33,298 bases of DNA from Rhodothermia bacterium (GTDB lineage Bacteria; Bacteroidota; Rhodothermia; Rhodothermales; UBA2364), in the NCBI GenBank assembly GCA_017303715.1, contig JAFLBZ010000044.1, positions 1 through 33,298 on the forward strand, written 5' to 3'. Under the pieces are notes generated by a model, which was given only the letters and a program-made list of their open reading frames with translations, did no database searches and was not told the DNA's origin. Of the stretch, positions 24,594 to 33,298 are shown piece by piece (the first letter of the stretch is position 1; each line of letters starts with the position of its first letter). The position numbers and the translations under genes were made by a program.

Positions 24594-25187
24594 ATGCAAT
24601 TTCTGAAGGAAGCTGTAATAACTGTGTGTAATGGTGGTGTGCTCATTTACCCCACCGAAACTGTTTATGGCATAGGCGGGGATGCACATCGGGAAGAGGT
24701 GATTGCACGTGTGCAAAAAATAAAAGGAAGGGATGCCCAAAAACCCATGTTGGTTCTTACAGATGTGTGGGAACGAGCATTGCCTTGGATCGCAGAGCAG
24801 ACGCCTATTCATCAAGCCCTGATGGATACAGACCTCCCCCTAACCATTTTGTTTAAACCTACAAACCGAGTTCCCGATCGTCTGCGTGCGTTATCTGCTT
24901 TAATTGGTATTCGTAAAACAACGCATCCGTTTTGTCAAAAACTAATCAGGAATACAGATTCCTTATTGCTTTCAACGTCCGCAAACCCATCTGGAAGCCC
25001 AGCAACACACAACCTGAGTCAATTAGCAAGTGATTTCTTGGCGCAGGTTGACCTAACGGTGGATTTCGGGATATTACCCGCACAATTGCCTTCCTCGGTG
25101 GTGATGGTGGAAGGGGGTAAGATACGGTTGATACGAGAAGGTGCTATTGGCATAGCAATATTACACCGCCTTTTAGGTGTAGAATAA
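24594..25187 (+). CDS. tsaC: L-threonylcarbamoyladenylate synthase (YrdC/Sua5 domain)
   Basis: This enzyme makes threonylcarbamoyl-AMP from threonine, bicarbonate and ATP, the first step of t6A formation at position 37 of ANN-reading tRNAs, in the cytoplasm. The 197-residue protein is a single YrdC domain (short TsaC form, no Sua5 C-terminal domain). It has the diagnostic segments YPTETVYGIGGDA (residues about 19-31), then KIKGRDAQKPM and LLSTSANPSGSPA, and the late SSVVMVEGGKIRLIREGA. The gene lies 9 bases after the PH-domain gene. The asnS gene follows 80 bases later on the same strand, a translation-related neighbour. Confidence 0.95.
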   Translation: MQFLKEAVITVCNGGVLIYPTETVYGIGGDAHREEVIARVQKIKGRDAQKPMLVLTDVWERALPWIAEQTPIHQALMDTDLPLTILFKPTNRVPDRLRALSALIGIRKTTHPFCQKLIRNTDSLLLSTSANPSGSPATHNLSQLASDFLAQVDLTVDFGILPAQLPSSVVMVEGGKIRLIREGAIGIAILHRLLGVE

Positions 25188-25267
25188 GGAAAACCATCTG
25201 GATTCTATAAGGGAAATAGCGTATCTTATGCAACTGATTTAGCAAATATTGATCAAACAAAAGGTTC

Positions 25268-26773
25268 ATGCAACAAGATTTTGTGTACATCCGAAATTTG
25301 GCCCAGCACGTTGGAAATGTCGTAACGCTAAAAGGGTGGCTCTATAACAAACGATCCTCTAAAGGCTTGCATTTTCTAATTTTACGAGACGGAACTGGAT
25401 TGGCGCAGTGTGTGGTAGCGGAGCAAGAAGTGAGTGAGGAGGCGTGGTTGGCGGCTGAAAATGCAACCCAAGAAAGTTCTTTATCACTCACGGGGCTTGT
25501 TCGCAAGGACGAAAGACAAATTGGGGGCTACGAATTGGTAGTCCAAAATGCAACATTGATCCAACAATCCGAAGGCTATCCTATTACCCCAAAGGAACAT
25601 GGTATTGAGTTCTTGATGGATCAACGCCACCTTTGGCTTAGAAGCCAACGCCCTTGGGCTACGATGCGCCTCCGGAACAATATTATCATGTCCATCCATC
25701 ACTTTTTCCAAGAACAAGGGTTTGTGCAGATGGATGCACCTATTTTCACCGGAAATGCAGTCGAAGGAACATCAACCCTCTTTGAAGTGGATTATTTTGA
25801 GGATAAAGCCTACCTCACACAGTCTGGACAGTTGTATGGCGAGGCAATGGCGATGGCCTTGGGCAAGATTTACACCTTTGGCCCCACCTTCCGTGCCGAA
25901 AAATCCAAAACCCGACGACACCTCACCGAATTTTGGATGATTGAGCCGGAAATGGCATTCTACGACTTGGCAATGGATATGGATTTGGCCGAGGGTCTGT
26001 TACGCCGAATTTTGCGGGATGCAATGACCAATTGCAAGTCCGAGTTGGAAATCCTTGGGCGTGATCTCTCTCTCCTGGAAAAAGCAGATGCCAACTTCCC
26101 GCGCATCCATTATTCCGATGCCGTGGAATTGCTTAAAAGCAATAAGAGCATGGAAATGTTAGACCGAGAATTGGAAGAAGCCTTCAATCAGGAAAAAGTA
26201 CTCCGTGCAGAACTCGCGGAGATAAAGAAAAATTATGGCTCGGCAAAAAAGTGGGAGAAAAAGAAGTTCGATGCCCGCGAAATCGAAATCAACCAATTGC
26301 TTGAAGACTGCGCAGAGCGCCAACGGAACTTGCCCAAGTGGAAAGCCTCGGCGTTAGCGTTTGAGTGGGGAAACGATTTGGGCGGAAGTGACGAAACCGT
26401 CCTTACCAAACACTTCGATACACCGATTATGGTTCACCGCTATCCCGCTGCGGTCAAGGCATTTTATATGAAGCGCGATCCAGAAGACGACCGCTTGGCG
26501 CTTGGCGTAGATGTGCTTGCACCAGAGGGATATGGCGAAATTATCGGCGGCGGTGAACGTGCTACTGATTTACAATTCCTCTTAGATCAAATTCGGGCAC
26601 ATGGCTTACCGGAGTCCGCCTTTACGTGGTATTTAGACCTACGGCGTTTTGGCTCCGTGCCACATAGCGGATTTGGCCTTGGTTTAGAGAGAACCGTTTG
26701 TTGGGTAGGTGGTCTGAAACACGTCCGTGAGGCAATCCCATTCCCACGCCTGATGAGCCGTCTAAGCCCTTGA
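25268..26773 (+). CDS. asnS: Asparaginyl-tRNA synthetase
   Basis: AsnRS attaches asparagine to tRNA-Asn in the cytoplasm. The 501-residue protein has the class IIb order. An N-terminal OB-fold anticodon-binding domain covers about residues 1-105 (GNVVTLKGWLYNKRSSKG, LRDGTGLAQCVV). The class II catalytic core has motif 2 (TFGPTFRAEKSKTRRHLTEF, then WMIEPEMAF) and motif 3 (GFGLGLERTVCWVGGL). The FTGNAVEGTSTLFEV segment fits AsnRS rather than AspRS. At about residues 280-365 a charged, coiled-coil-like insertion (LDRELEEAFNQEKVLRAELA and onward) makes it longer than the E. coli enzyme (466). The start has no strong ribosome binding site, as is usual in Bacteroidota. No terminator is evident after it. 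Confidence 0.96.
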   Translation: MQQDFVYIRNLAQHVGNVVTLKGWLYNKRSSKGLHFLILRDGTGLAQCVVAEQEVSEEAWLAAENATQESSLSLTGLVRKDERQIGGYELVVQNATLIQQSEGYPITPKEHGIEFLMDQRHLWLRSQRPWATMRLRNNIIMSIHHFFQEQGFVQMDAPIFTGNAVEGTSTLFEVDYFEDKAYLTQSGQLYGEAMAMALGKIYTFGPTFRAEKSKTRRHLTEFWMIEPEMAFYDLAMDMDLAEGLLRRILRDAMTNCKSELEILGRDLSLLEKADANFPRIHYSDAVELLKSNKSMEMLDRELEEAFNQEKVLRAELAEIKKNYGSAKKWEKKKFDAREIEINQLLEDCAERQRNLPKWKASALAFEWGNDLGGSDETVLTKHFDTPIMVHRYPAAVKAFYMKRDPEDDRLALGVDVLAPEGYGEIIGGGERATDLQFLLDQIRAHGLPESAFTWYLDLRRFGSVPHSGFGLGLERTVCWVGGLKHVREAIPFPRLMSRLSP

Positions 26774-27250
26774 GCGCAAAAACCGAGCTTTATTATATTT
26801 GGCTAGATCACCGTTTAACACGCTAAAACGCTTTTTTGACGTTAAGACAATCGTGCTTCTTCTGTACACTACAGATAGAATATCCCACCCGATGGGGCTA
26901 TAAGTGTTTAGTGTTTTTCTATGCGATTATTATAGCTTATTGTCTCGTTGTTTCGACTCACTCAGCCAACATGGATGGCTATATTCAGCCAACATGGATG
27001 GAGCATTGGCTACATTAACCAGTTTTTCCTCGTCATGTAAAGATGCCACCCCTACGGCGTTTTGCCATTCATTAATAAAGTAGAACAAACCCTTGTAAAA
27101 CCAGAATTTATGCAATCCCGCAAGCTCTTACATGACGCTCATGAGGCCGGAACTGGCTTTTGCGGGCTTCCACTTGATTACATAATGCACGTTTAAGCAT
27201 TAAAATCCTTTTAAGTAAAAACTGGCTCAATAAAGCTTTTATGATATTAG
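26774..27250. other. Intergenic stretch without a gene, with one short direct repeat
   Basis: No protein is recognisable. Bases 26962-26978 and 26985-27001 are identical 17-base direct repeats (tcagccaacatggatgg) with a 23-base period. Near 26884 there is a degenerate REP-like palindrome (cccacccgatgggg). Confidence 0.5.
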
Positions 27251-27496
27251 ATCTTTTTTGAAAAAACATTTGGTGAGATTGGAAAGGGCTTTATTCATGT
27301 ACACCACCTTAACGCAATCGTGGAAATTGGAAAAGAATATAAAATTTATCCCAAAAACGATTTGATTCCTGTTTGCCCGAATTGCCATGCAATGATTCAT
27401 TCAGAAAGAACTGCTTTTACAGTGAACGAAATAAAAGAAATAATAAAAACTACTGCTAACACAGGTTTGTCGTTAGTGGGCGGACAGTGCGGATAG
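27251..27496 (+). pseudogene. C-terminal remnant of an HNH endonuclease
   Basis: The frame runs for 81 codons from just after a TAG (27248-27250) to a TAG at 27494-27496 and has no good start. It reads FFEKTFGEIGKGFIHVHHLN, later YPKNDLIPVCPNCHAMIH. This is the core of McrA-like HNH endonucleases, with HVHH, the Asn/Asp position, C-P-N-C and the final H. The upstream part with the first CxxC pair is missing, so the gene is truncated. The copy kept all visible active-site residues, which suggests recent decay. Confidence 0.75.
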
Positions 27497-27679
27497 AAAC
27501 ATTTGAGCAATTAATAAACGTCGGTGTTGGCAAACTTTACGATTTTAAAAGCGCACCAATGCAAAGCCCAGAACCATTTATCGCAATAACATCAGTACGA
27601 TATTTTAATTTAAAAATCTAACAAACGAAGATATTTTTTATCTATCAGTCGTGTTAAAAAAGACTTTATTACGAAATTA
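27497..27679. other. Short decayed coding remnant downstream of the HNH fragment
   Basis: In another frame (27487 to the TAA at about 27621) a run of about 45 codons reads ETFEQLINVGVGKLYDFKSA and ends RYFNLKI. It has no start and I do not recognise it. A small hairpin, CTAAC...GTTAG, lies just upstream near 27455-27477. No gene is called. Confidence 0.35.
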
Positions 27680-27713
27680 AAAAAGGCCACTCCATTTAAG
27701 GAAGCGGCCTTTG
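27680..27713 (-). terminator. Rho-independent terminator of the HtrA-type protease gene
   Basis: On the minus strand AAAGGCCGCT (27703-27712) pairs with AGTGGCCTTT (27682-27691), with one mismatch. A run TTTTTAATT follows. It lies just downstream of the gene ending at 27730. Confidence 0.85.
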
Positions 27714-27729
27714 AAAATTGCAACCACAT

Positions 27730-29253
<1,524 letters not shown>

Positions 29254-29332
29254 AGCTTATGGGTTAAGGTTTTGAAGGTTATATAGATGGAAATTATTGG
29301 CTTGTTTCACGCAAAAAAGAGGGTTGGGTTTC

Positions 29333-29388
29333 ATGAACAAAAAACAAGACATGCGCCAGAACGGATCTATACGCATGTCTTTTGTTCC
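29333..29388 (-). terminator. Second hairpin between fumC and the protease gene
   Basis: Bases 29346-29355 (aagacatgcg) pair perfectly with 29372-29381 (cgcatgtctt) around a 16-base loop. Read on the minus strand it is followed by GTTTTTTGTT. It looks like a terminator, but no gene is known in the roughly 70 bases between it and the fumC terminator. Confidence 0.65.
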
Positions 29389-29456
29389 AAACCACAGAAC
29401 ATGAATCGTAGCGTAAGAGGAACGGATCTTTGGGCTTTAATATTGTTAGACGGCAT

Positions 29457-29490
29457 AAAAAAAGCGCATCGGAGTCGAGGCGCTTTTTTC
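29457..29490 (-). terminator. Rho-independent terminator of fumC
   Basis: Bases 29458-29467 (aaaaaagcgc) pair exactly with 29480-29489 (gcgctttttt). This gives a GCGC-stemmed hairpin with A and T runs on both sides, just downstream of the fumC stop at 29513. Confidence 0.85.
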
Positions 29491-29512
29491 AAATTTTATC
29501 TAAAAGATTTTG

Positions 29513-30916
29513 TTAGCTGCCGGGGATTCCCGCTTCCGTCATGCTGCGCACATCCAAGACGGCATCCAATTCCTCCTCCGTTAGCAAGCCCAATTCCTTC
29601 ACCACGACACGGACGGATTTGCGTTCTTTTGCGGATTGCTTGGCTACTTTTGCCGCCATGTCGTACCCTATCGTCCGGTTAAGGGCGGTTGCAATGGAGG
29701 GATTTAGCTCCAAAAGTTCCTTACAGCGGGCTTCGTTTGCCACTATACCATCGAGGCATTTGGTGCGGAAGGCATCGAGGCCATTAGACAAGATGGCAAC
29801 GCTTTCTAACATTGCATGAGCCATGACGGGCATCATGACATTCAGTTCAAAATTACCCATTTGCCCACCGACGGTAATGGTGGTCAGGTTGCCTTGCACC
29901 CGTGCAGAGACCATCATCATGGCCTCGCTCATGACGGGATTCACCTTTCCGGGCATGATGGAAGAGCCGGGTTGAAGGTCGGGGAGGAGGATTTCGCTGA
30001 GACCGCTGGTCGGGCCGGAACCAAGCCAACGAATATCGTTTACGATTTTCATCACTGTGACCGCCAACGTATTGAGTGCGCCAGCAACCGAGACATAGGC
30101 ATCTTTTGAGGCTTGCGCTTCCATATGGTTTTCGGCTTCGTGGAAGGCCATTCCCGTTTGTTCGGAGATGGCCGCAATCGCATTTACAGGAAAAGCCGGT
30201 GGGCAGTTAATCCCTGTTCCGGTGGCAGTTCCGCCCAAAGCCAGTTCAGAAAGTTCTTCAGAAGCGCGTTCGATTCGGGTGCGTGCTTTGGCCATTTGTG
30301 CGGCATATCCGCCAAATTCTTGGCCTAAGCGAACCGGCGTGGCATCCATTAAGTGGGTACGTCCACTTTTGACCACATGATCAAAAGCCGCTGCTTTGGC
30401 GTTTAGAGACGCCTCAAATGCCGCGAGGGCCGGAAGTAATTCCCGTTCGATGGCCACACGAGCCGCAACATGCATAGCCGTTGGGATCACATCGTTGGAA
30501 GATTGTGACATGTTAACGTGGTCGTTGGGATGGATCTTTTTCCCCCCACGTTCGCCACCCATCGCCACAGTACCGAGATTCGAGATCACCTCATTTGCAT
30601 TCATGTTGGTGGAGGTTCCGGAACCCGTTTGGAAAATGTCTAAGACAAATTCGGCGTCCATTTCCCCAGCAATCACTTTATCACAAGCAGCTTGAATAAT
30701 GACGGATTTTTCTGCCTCTAAAAGTCCTATTTTTTCGTTCGCAATCGCACACGATTTCTTGACGATGCCCAAGGCTTCGATGAAGCGACGTGGGAAGCGA
30801 AGCGAGCTAATCGGGAAGTTATTCTTGGCACGTTCGGTTTGTGAACCATACCAAGCAGTAGCCGGAACTTGGACATCGCCCATAGAGTCCCGTTCAATAC
30901 GAAATTCACTCATCAT
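29513..30916 (-). CDS. fumC: Class II fumarate hydratase
   Basis: FumC interconverts fumarate and L-malate in the TCA cycle, without an iron-sulfur cluster. The 467-residue length is standard. Visible signatures are the N-terminal ERDSMGDVQVPATAWYGSQT, the substrate-binding segments TGSGTSTNMNANEVISN and HPNDHVNMSQSSNDVIPTAM, the active-site GRTHLMDATPVRLGQEF, and the lyase-family loop GSSIMPGKVNPVMSEA. The second Met (30913) is the more usual start, one codon into the frame. The TGTGIN segment and the KVN loop are those of fumarase rather than aspartase. It is transcribed divergently from panC, with a small palindrome in between, and ends at a strong terminator. Confidence 0.97.
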   Translation of the reverse strand: MMSEFRIERDSMGDVQVPATAWYGSQTERAKNNFPISSLRFPRRFIEALGIVKKSCAIANEKIGLLEAEKSVIIQAACDKVIAGEMDAEFVLDIFQTGSGTSTNMNANEVISNLGTVAMGGERGGKKIHPNDHVNMSQSSNDVIPTAMHVAARVAIERELLPALAAFEASLNAKAAAFDHVVKSGRTHLMDATPVRLGQEFGGYAAQMAKARTRIERASEELSELALGGTATGTGINCPPAFPVNAIAAISEQTGMAFHEAENHMEAQASKDAYVSVAGALNTLAVTVMKIVNDIRWLGSGPTSGLSEILLPDLQPGSSIMPGKVNPVMSEAMMMVSARVQGNLTTITVGGQMGNFELNVMMPVMAHAMLESVAILSNGLDAFRTKCLDGIVANEARCKELLELNPSIATALNRTIGYDMAAKVAKQSAKERKSVRVVVKELGLLTEEELDAVLDVRSMTEAGIPGS

Positions 30917-30945
30917 AGTCTGGATTATTGGGTCTGAATATCATT

Positions 30946-30958
30946 ATTGTTGAACAAT
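30946..30958. promoter_or_regulatory. 13-bp palindrome between fumC and panC
   Basis: ATTGTTGAACAAT is a perfect inverted repeat with a one-base centre, 30 bases upstream of fumC and 75 bases upstream of panC. It could be an operator in the divergent promoter region. No promoter elements could be placed around it. Confidence 0.35.
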
Positions 30959-31032
30959 CAATAGCGCATTGGGCGCAACTCAAAAAGGTACGTATGCCTG
31001 CTTGAATTCACCGTCAAAACGTTCGTTCCTTC

Positions 31033-31914
31033 ATGAAAATCTTTCAAACCATCGCCGAAGCACAGGCTTTTTCTAATGCACAACTTCGTGCTGGCCGCCG
31101 ATTGGCCCTCGTCCCCACAATGGGCGCGCTCCACGAAGGCCACTTGCGCTTGGTGGATGAGGCATTCCGACATGCAGACGCGGTGGTGGTTTCTATATTT
31201 GTCAATCCAACACAGTTTGGGCCAAATGAGGACTTTTCCCGTTATCCGCGCACGCTGGAGGCCGATCTCGCAGCCCTTCAAGCACGAGGTGTCTCTGGCG
31301 TTTTTACCCCGACGGTTGCCGAGATGTATCCGCTCAATGACCAGACGTGGGTGGAGGTTCATGGGTTAGATGCACATCTTTGCGGCCCTTTTCGTCCGGG
31401 ACATTTCCGAGGAGTTACGACGGTGGTTGCACGTCTTTTTTTGGCCTGCCGTCCGCAGGTAGCGGTTTTTGGTCTGAAAGACGCCCAACAATTCCTGATC
31501 CTTCGTCGGATGGTGCGCGATCTACACTTTGGGATCGAAATGGTGGGGATGGAGACGGTGCGGGAGTCGGATGGTCTTGCGATGTCTTCTCGGAACCGTT
31601 ACTTAGGTGAAGCGGAACGGGAAAAAGCGGGTATTATCTCTAAAGCGGTTTTATTGGGGCGAGATTTGGTGACTGCTGGCGAACGTCGTCCTGATGTGGT
31701 GGAAAAAGCCATGCGGGATGCAATGGCATCGGTGGAGGGCGTTTCCGTCCAATATGCCGAAATTGTGGACGCCGAGCAATTACAACGCCCTAACTTGATT
31801 TTACCCGAAACCGAGTATTTGGTGGCTGTTGCTGGCTTTCTTGGGCAAACGCGGCTGATAGACAATCAATTTGTTTCTACTCGTGGATCGTTATCTGCCC
31901 CATCTTCTTTGTAA
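31033..31914 (+). CDS. panC: Pantothenate synthetase (pantoate-beta-alanine ligase)
   Basis: PanC joins pantoate and beta-alanine using ATP to make pantothenate, the precursor of coenzyme A, in the cytoplasm. The 293-residue protein has the family signatures. These are the adenylate-forming HIGH-like motif PTMGALHEGHLRLV (residues about 28-41), SIFVNPTQFGPNEDFSRYPR, the pantoate-site region GPFRPGHFRGVTTVV, the later VFGLKDAQQF (most family members have GEKDYQQ, so this is a local variant), and the KMSKS-like MSSRNRYL. The C-terminal dimer-side domain (about 185-280) is complete. No panB or panD is adjacent. The start at 31033 matches the family start (MKIFQTI). Confidence 0.96.
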   Translation: MKIFQTIAEAQAFSNAQLRAGRRLALVPTMGALHEGHLRLVDEAFRHADAVVVSIFVNPTQFGPNEDFSRYPRTLEADLAALQARGVSGVFTPTVAEMYPLNDQTWVEVHGLDAHLCGPFRPGHFRGVTTVVARLFLACRPQVAVFGLKDAQQFLILRRMVRDLHFGIEMVGMETVRESDGLAMSSRNRYLGEAEREKAGIISKAVLLGRDLVTAGERRPDVVEKAMRDAMASVEGVSVQYAEIVDAEQLQRPNLILPETEYLVAVAGFLGQTRLIDNQFVSTRGSLSAPSSL

Positions 31915-32334
31915 CGAGCATTATTGGATTCGCTATAATGGATGGCTGTGTCATGCATGGGTAGCTTTCTGATGTACTTCACCGAGGAAGTGCAAAGTTA
32001 GCCCCATCGGGGTCGTATCTTCTCCTCTTAAATCCGATCTTCTGCCTGTCGAGTCCGATTCTTGAGCTTGTCGAAAGCCCGTTTCTTACTCACGTTGTGT
32101 TTTCTCTTAAGGCTAAATCTGTTTTTTGTGCGCCTACATTTCCTCCCTAAAGGACTGCGTTAAAGCATTGCTTTTGCTTGATGTTACCGACCTGATGGGT
32201 GGTGTTGCTTTATGCTCTCCGGTTTGAAAATAACCCCGTATTTCAGCTTGGGGTTTCGTGCAAATACCTCAGCCATCGGCTTCTGTTTTCGTGAAATGAG
32301 GCATTTCCAAGTAAATAAAGGTTAATTTATCACA
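31915..32334. other. Repeat-rich intergenic region
   Basis: No gene was found. The stretch holds a REP-like palindrome (ccccatcgggg, 32002-32012) and a TTGAGCTTGTCGAAAG-type sequence (about 32061-32077) that resembles widely dispersed bacterial repeats. It also holds the second copy of the roughly 50-base repeat (32231-32282, partner 6686-6735). Confidence 0.55.
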
Positions 32335-33125
32335 AGACTTGTTGCATTGGGATAAGTAAAATGTTTACGCTTAGTTTAAGCGTGTATTCCCCCTTAATAT
32401 TAATCCATATAAAACGATGAAGGATTTTTCGATATATTCAAATGTCAAAACAGATCGTGACTTCTTAGCGTCAACAGGTGTAAATAAGACAGATTTTCTA
32501 ATGCTTCTTTGTGAATTTGAGCAAATAGAATTTCAAATCAGGACTTCATTTCCGTCTTGAACGAAGACTCAATATGACAAAAATTTATCTACTTTTTAGG
32601 TTTTAGATAGCCCTGAAATACGTTTTTTTTGTTTTATTTTACCTCAAAAACGATCCAACATCAGATTTAATGGGCTTAATTTTTTTGATTACTAAGGCAA
32701 GTATTAGCACTTGAAGGGGTGCTTCCGGCACGAGATGCAGAAGGACTAGCCTTAAAGATGGAAGAAGTTCTTCTAATTGATGTCACAGAGCTTCCTATAG
32801 AACGACCTAAAGTATTGGAAAAACAGAAAATACATTATTATAGTAAAAAAAACACACACCATAAAGACCTTGATGATTAAAAACGTCCATAAATAGAAAA
32901 TCGGAAGAAGAGTTCTGTAAGAATCACAGTCGAGCATGTAATGGGCTTTTTAAAACGATTCCGAGTATTGTCTGAAAAACTTAGACGTATGAAAAGAGAG
33001 ACTGCTGAAATGATACTGGAAATTTGTGCAGGATTATGCAATTTAAAACTCAAAAATTCAAAACATGAATTTTGCACCCAAACTTAATTCCTTCTAAACC
33101 CAATAAAAACAAGCGCAAAAAGTCT
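32335..33125 (+). mobile_element. Remnant of an IS5-type insertion sequence
   Basis: Imperfect terminal inverted repeats are visible: agacttgttgca at 32335-32346 and, reversed, agactttttgcg at 33114-33125 (10 of 12 match). They bracket the broken transposase frame, 70 bases before its first ATG and 38 bases after its last stop. At about 790 bases the element is short for the family because the middle of the transposase is gone. No convincing target-site duplication was found. Confidence 0.6.
32417..33087 (+). pseudogene. Broken IS5-family transposase
   Basis: Four pieces of one transposase can be read in order. 32417-32560 has the N-terminal part (MKDFSIYSNVKTDRDFLAST, stop TGA). 32601-32690 gives RFFCFIYLKNDPTSDLMGLI in another frame. 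32698-32880 gives VLALEGVLPARDAEGLALKM, then LLIDVTELPIERPKVLEKQK and KIHYYSKKNTHHKDL, then a stop. 32893-33087 gives ENRKKSSVRITVEHVMGFLK, then RFRVLSEKLRRMK and a final stop. The segment LIDVTELPIERPK...YYSKKNTHH carries the first DDE Asp. The block between KKNTHHKDL and ENRKKSS, which should hold the second catalytic Asp, is deleted. With frameshifts, several stops and this deletion the enzyme cannot work. Confidence 0.8.
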
Positions 33126-33221
33126 AGTTTTTTGAATCCAAAATCCGTAAAGGGATTAATATATCTTTCTGTGACTGCCATTTCTTTACTTTTTTAGGCA
33201 TTGATGCCGTGTTGGTGACGG

Positions 33222-33298
33222 TTAAAGTTGTTCAACTTCTTCTTTAGACAGGTCTGTCGCTTCCTGTATTTGCTCAATGGTAAATCCCATTGATTTTA
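33222..33298 (-). CDS. C-terminal end of a second Rpn-type gene copy (truncated by the window end)
   Basis: The last 77 bases, read on the minus strand, encode the same final 24 residues as the gene at the left end (KSMGFTIEQIQEATDLSKEE, then VEQL and TAA). The rest of this copy lies beyond the window. The sequence after its stop (toward 33221) differs from that after the left copy, so it is a separate genomic copy or an assembly-graph overlap. Confidence 0.8.
   Translation of the reverse strand, partial: KSMGFTIEQIQEATDLSKEEVEQL

Noticed and set aside
27455-27477. CTAAC...GTTAG hairpin as an integron attC site
   Set aside because: It is far shorter than normal attC sites, the R' and R'' core sequences do not fit the consensus, and no integrase is present. 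Kept only as a curiosity.
31918-31939. CATTAT...ATAATG hairpin after panC
   Set aside because: The stem is short and AT-only and no T run follows, so it is a weak terminator candidate at best.

Overview
The window looks like one contig from a draft or metagenome assembly of a member of the Bacteroidota. A Rhodothermia/Balneolia-type lineage is a guess; the phylum is better supported. The clues are a TAnnTTTG-type -7 promoter element upstream of an M24 peptidase gene, weak Shine-Dalgarno sequences, many secreted proteins and lipoproteins of Bacteroidota type (DUF547, a DUF6503-like protein, a LolA-like protein, a TlpA-like thioredoxin), mpl, and several families of short palindromic repeats. 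Both ends lie in the same gene, an Rpn/PD-(D/E)XK family transposase-nuclease. The last 77 bases are an exact inverted copy of bases 184-260. The contig therefore probably stops because that gene is multicopy.

Layout. 1-657: truncated Rpn gene and an empty stretch. 658-1563: double UspA protein (minus). 1816-6667: a three-gene envelope cluster (plus). Its first protein joins an HEXXH metalloprotease-like domain, a PD40 propeller and an Omp85/BamA-type barrel; it is followed by a PQQ-propeller lipoprotein resembling BamB and a PEGA-domain membrane protein. 6988-8404: yqeY and an esterase. 8474-15982: an AT-rich type I restriction-modification island (minus) in the unusual order hsdR, GxxExxY gene, hsdS, yhcG-type nuclease, hsdM. 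16376-17257: DUF547 protein. 17404-18849: Xaa-Pro aminopeptidase-like protein. 19281-21342: tlpA-like gene then mpl (minus). 21416-24584: LolA-like protein, DUF6503-like lipoprotein, a second lipoprotein and a PH-domain membrane protein. 24594-26773: tsaC/sua5 and asnS. 26774-27729: a decayed stretch with an HNH nuclease remnant. 27730-30916: an HtrA/DegP protease gene and fumC (minus). 31033-31914: panC. 31915-33298: a repeat-rich region, a degraded IS5-type transposase and the second Rpn copy.

The housekeeping genes cover cell-wall recycling (mpl), tRNA modification and charging (tsaC, asnS), the TCA cycle (fumC), pantothenate synthesis (panC) and envelope quality control (HtrA, possibly the Omp85/PQQ pair). 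The accessory content is the restriction island and the remnants of mobile elements. The most unusual signals are small palindromic elements that have become part of coding sequence. A perfect 36-bp palindrome lies in frame inside hsdR. An AATCCT-rich inverted-repeat element occurs at three junctions of the restriction operon and encodes the C-terminal tail of the GxxExxY protein. The protease-propeller-Omp85 fusion is the best candidate for an undescribed system. No tRNA, rRNA or CRISPR array was seen.
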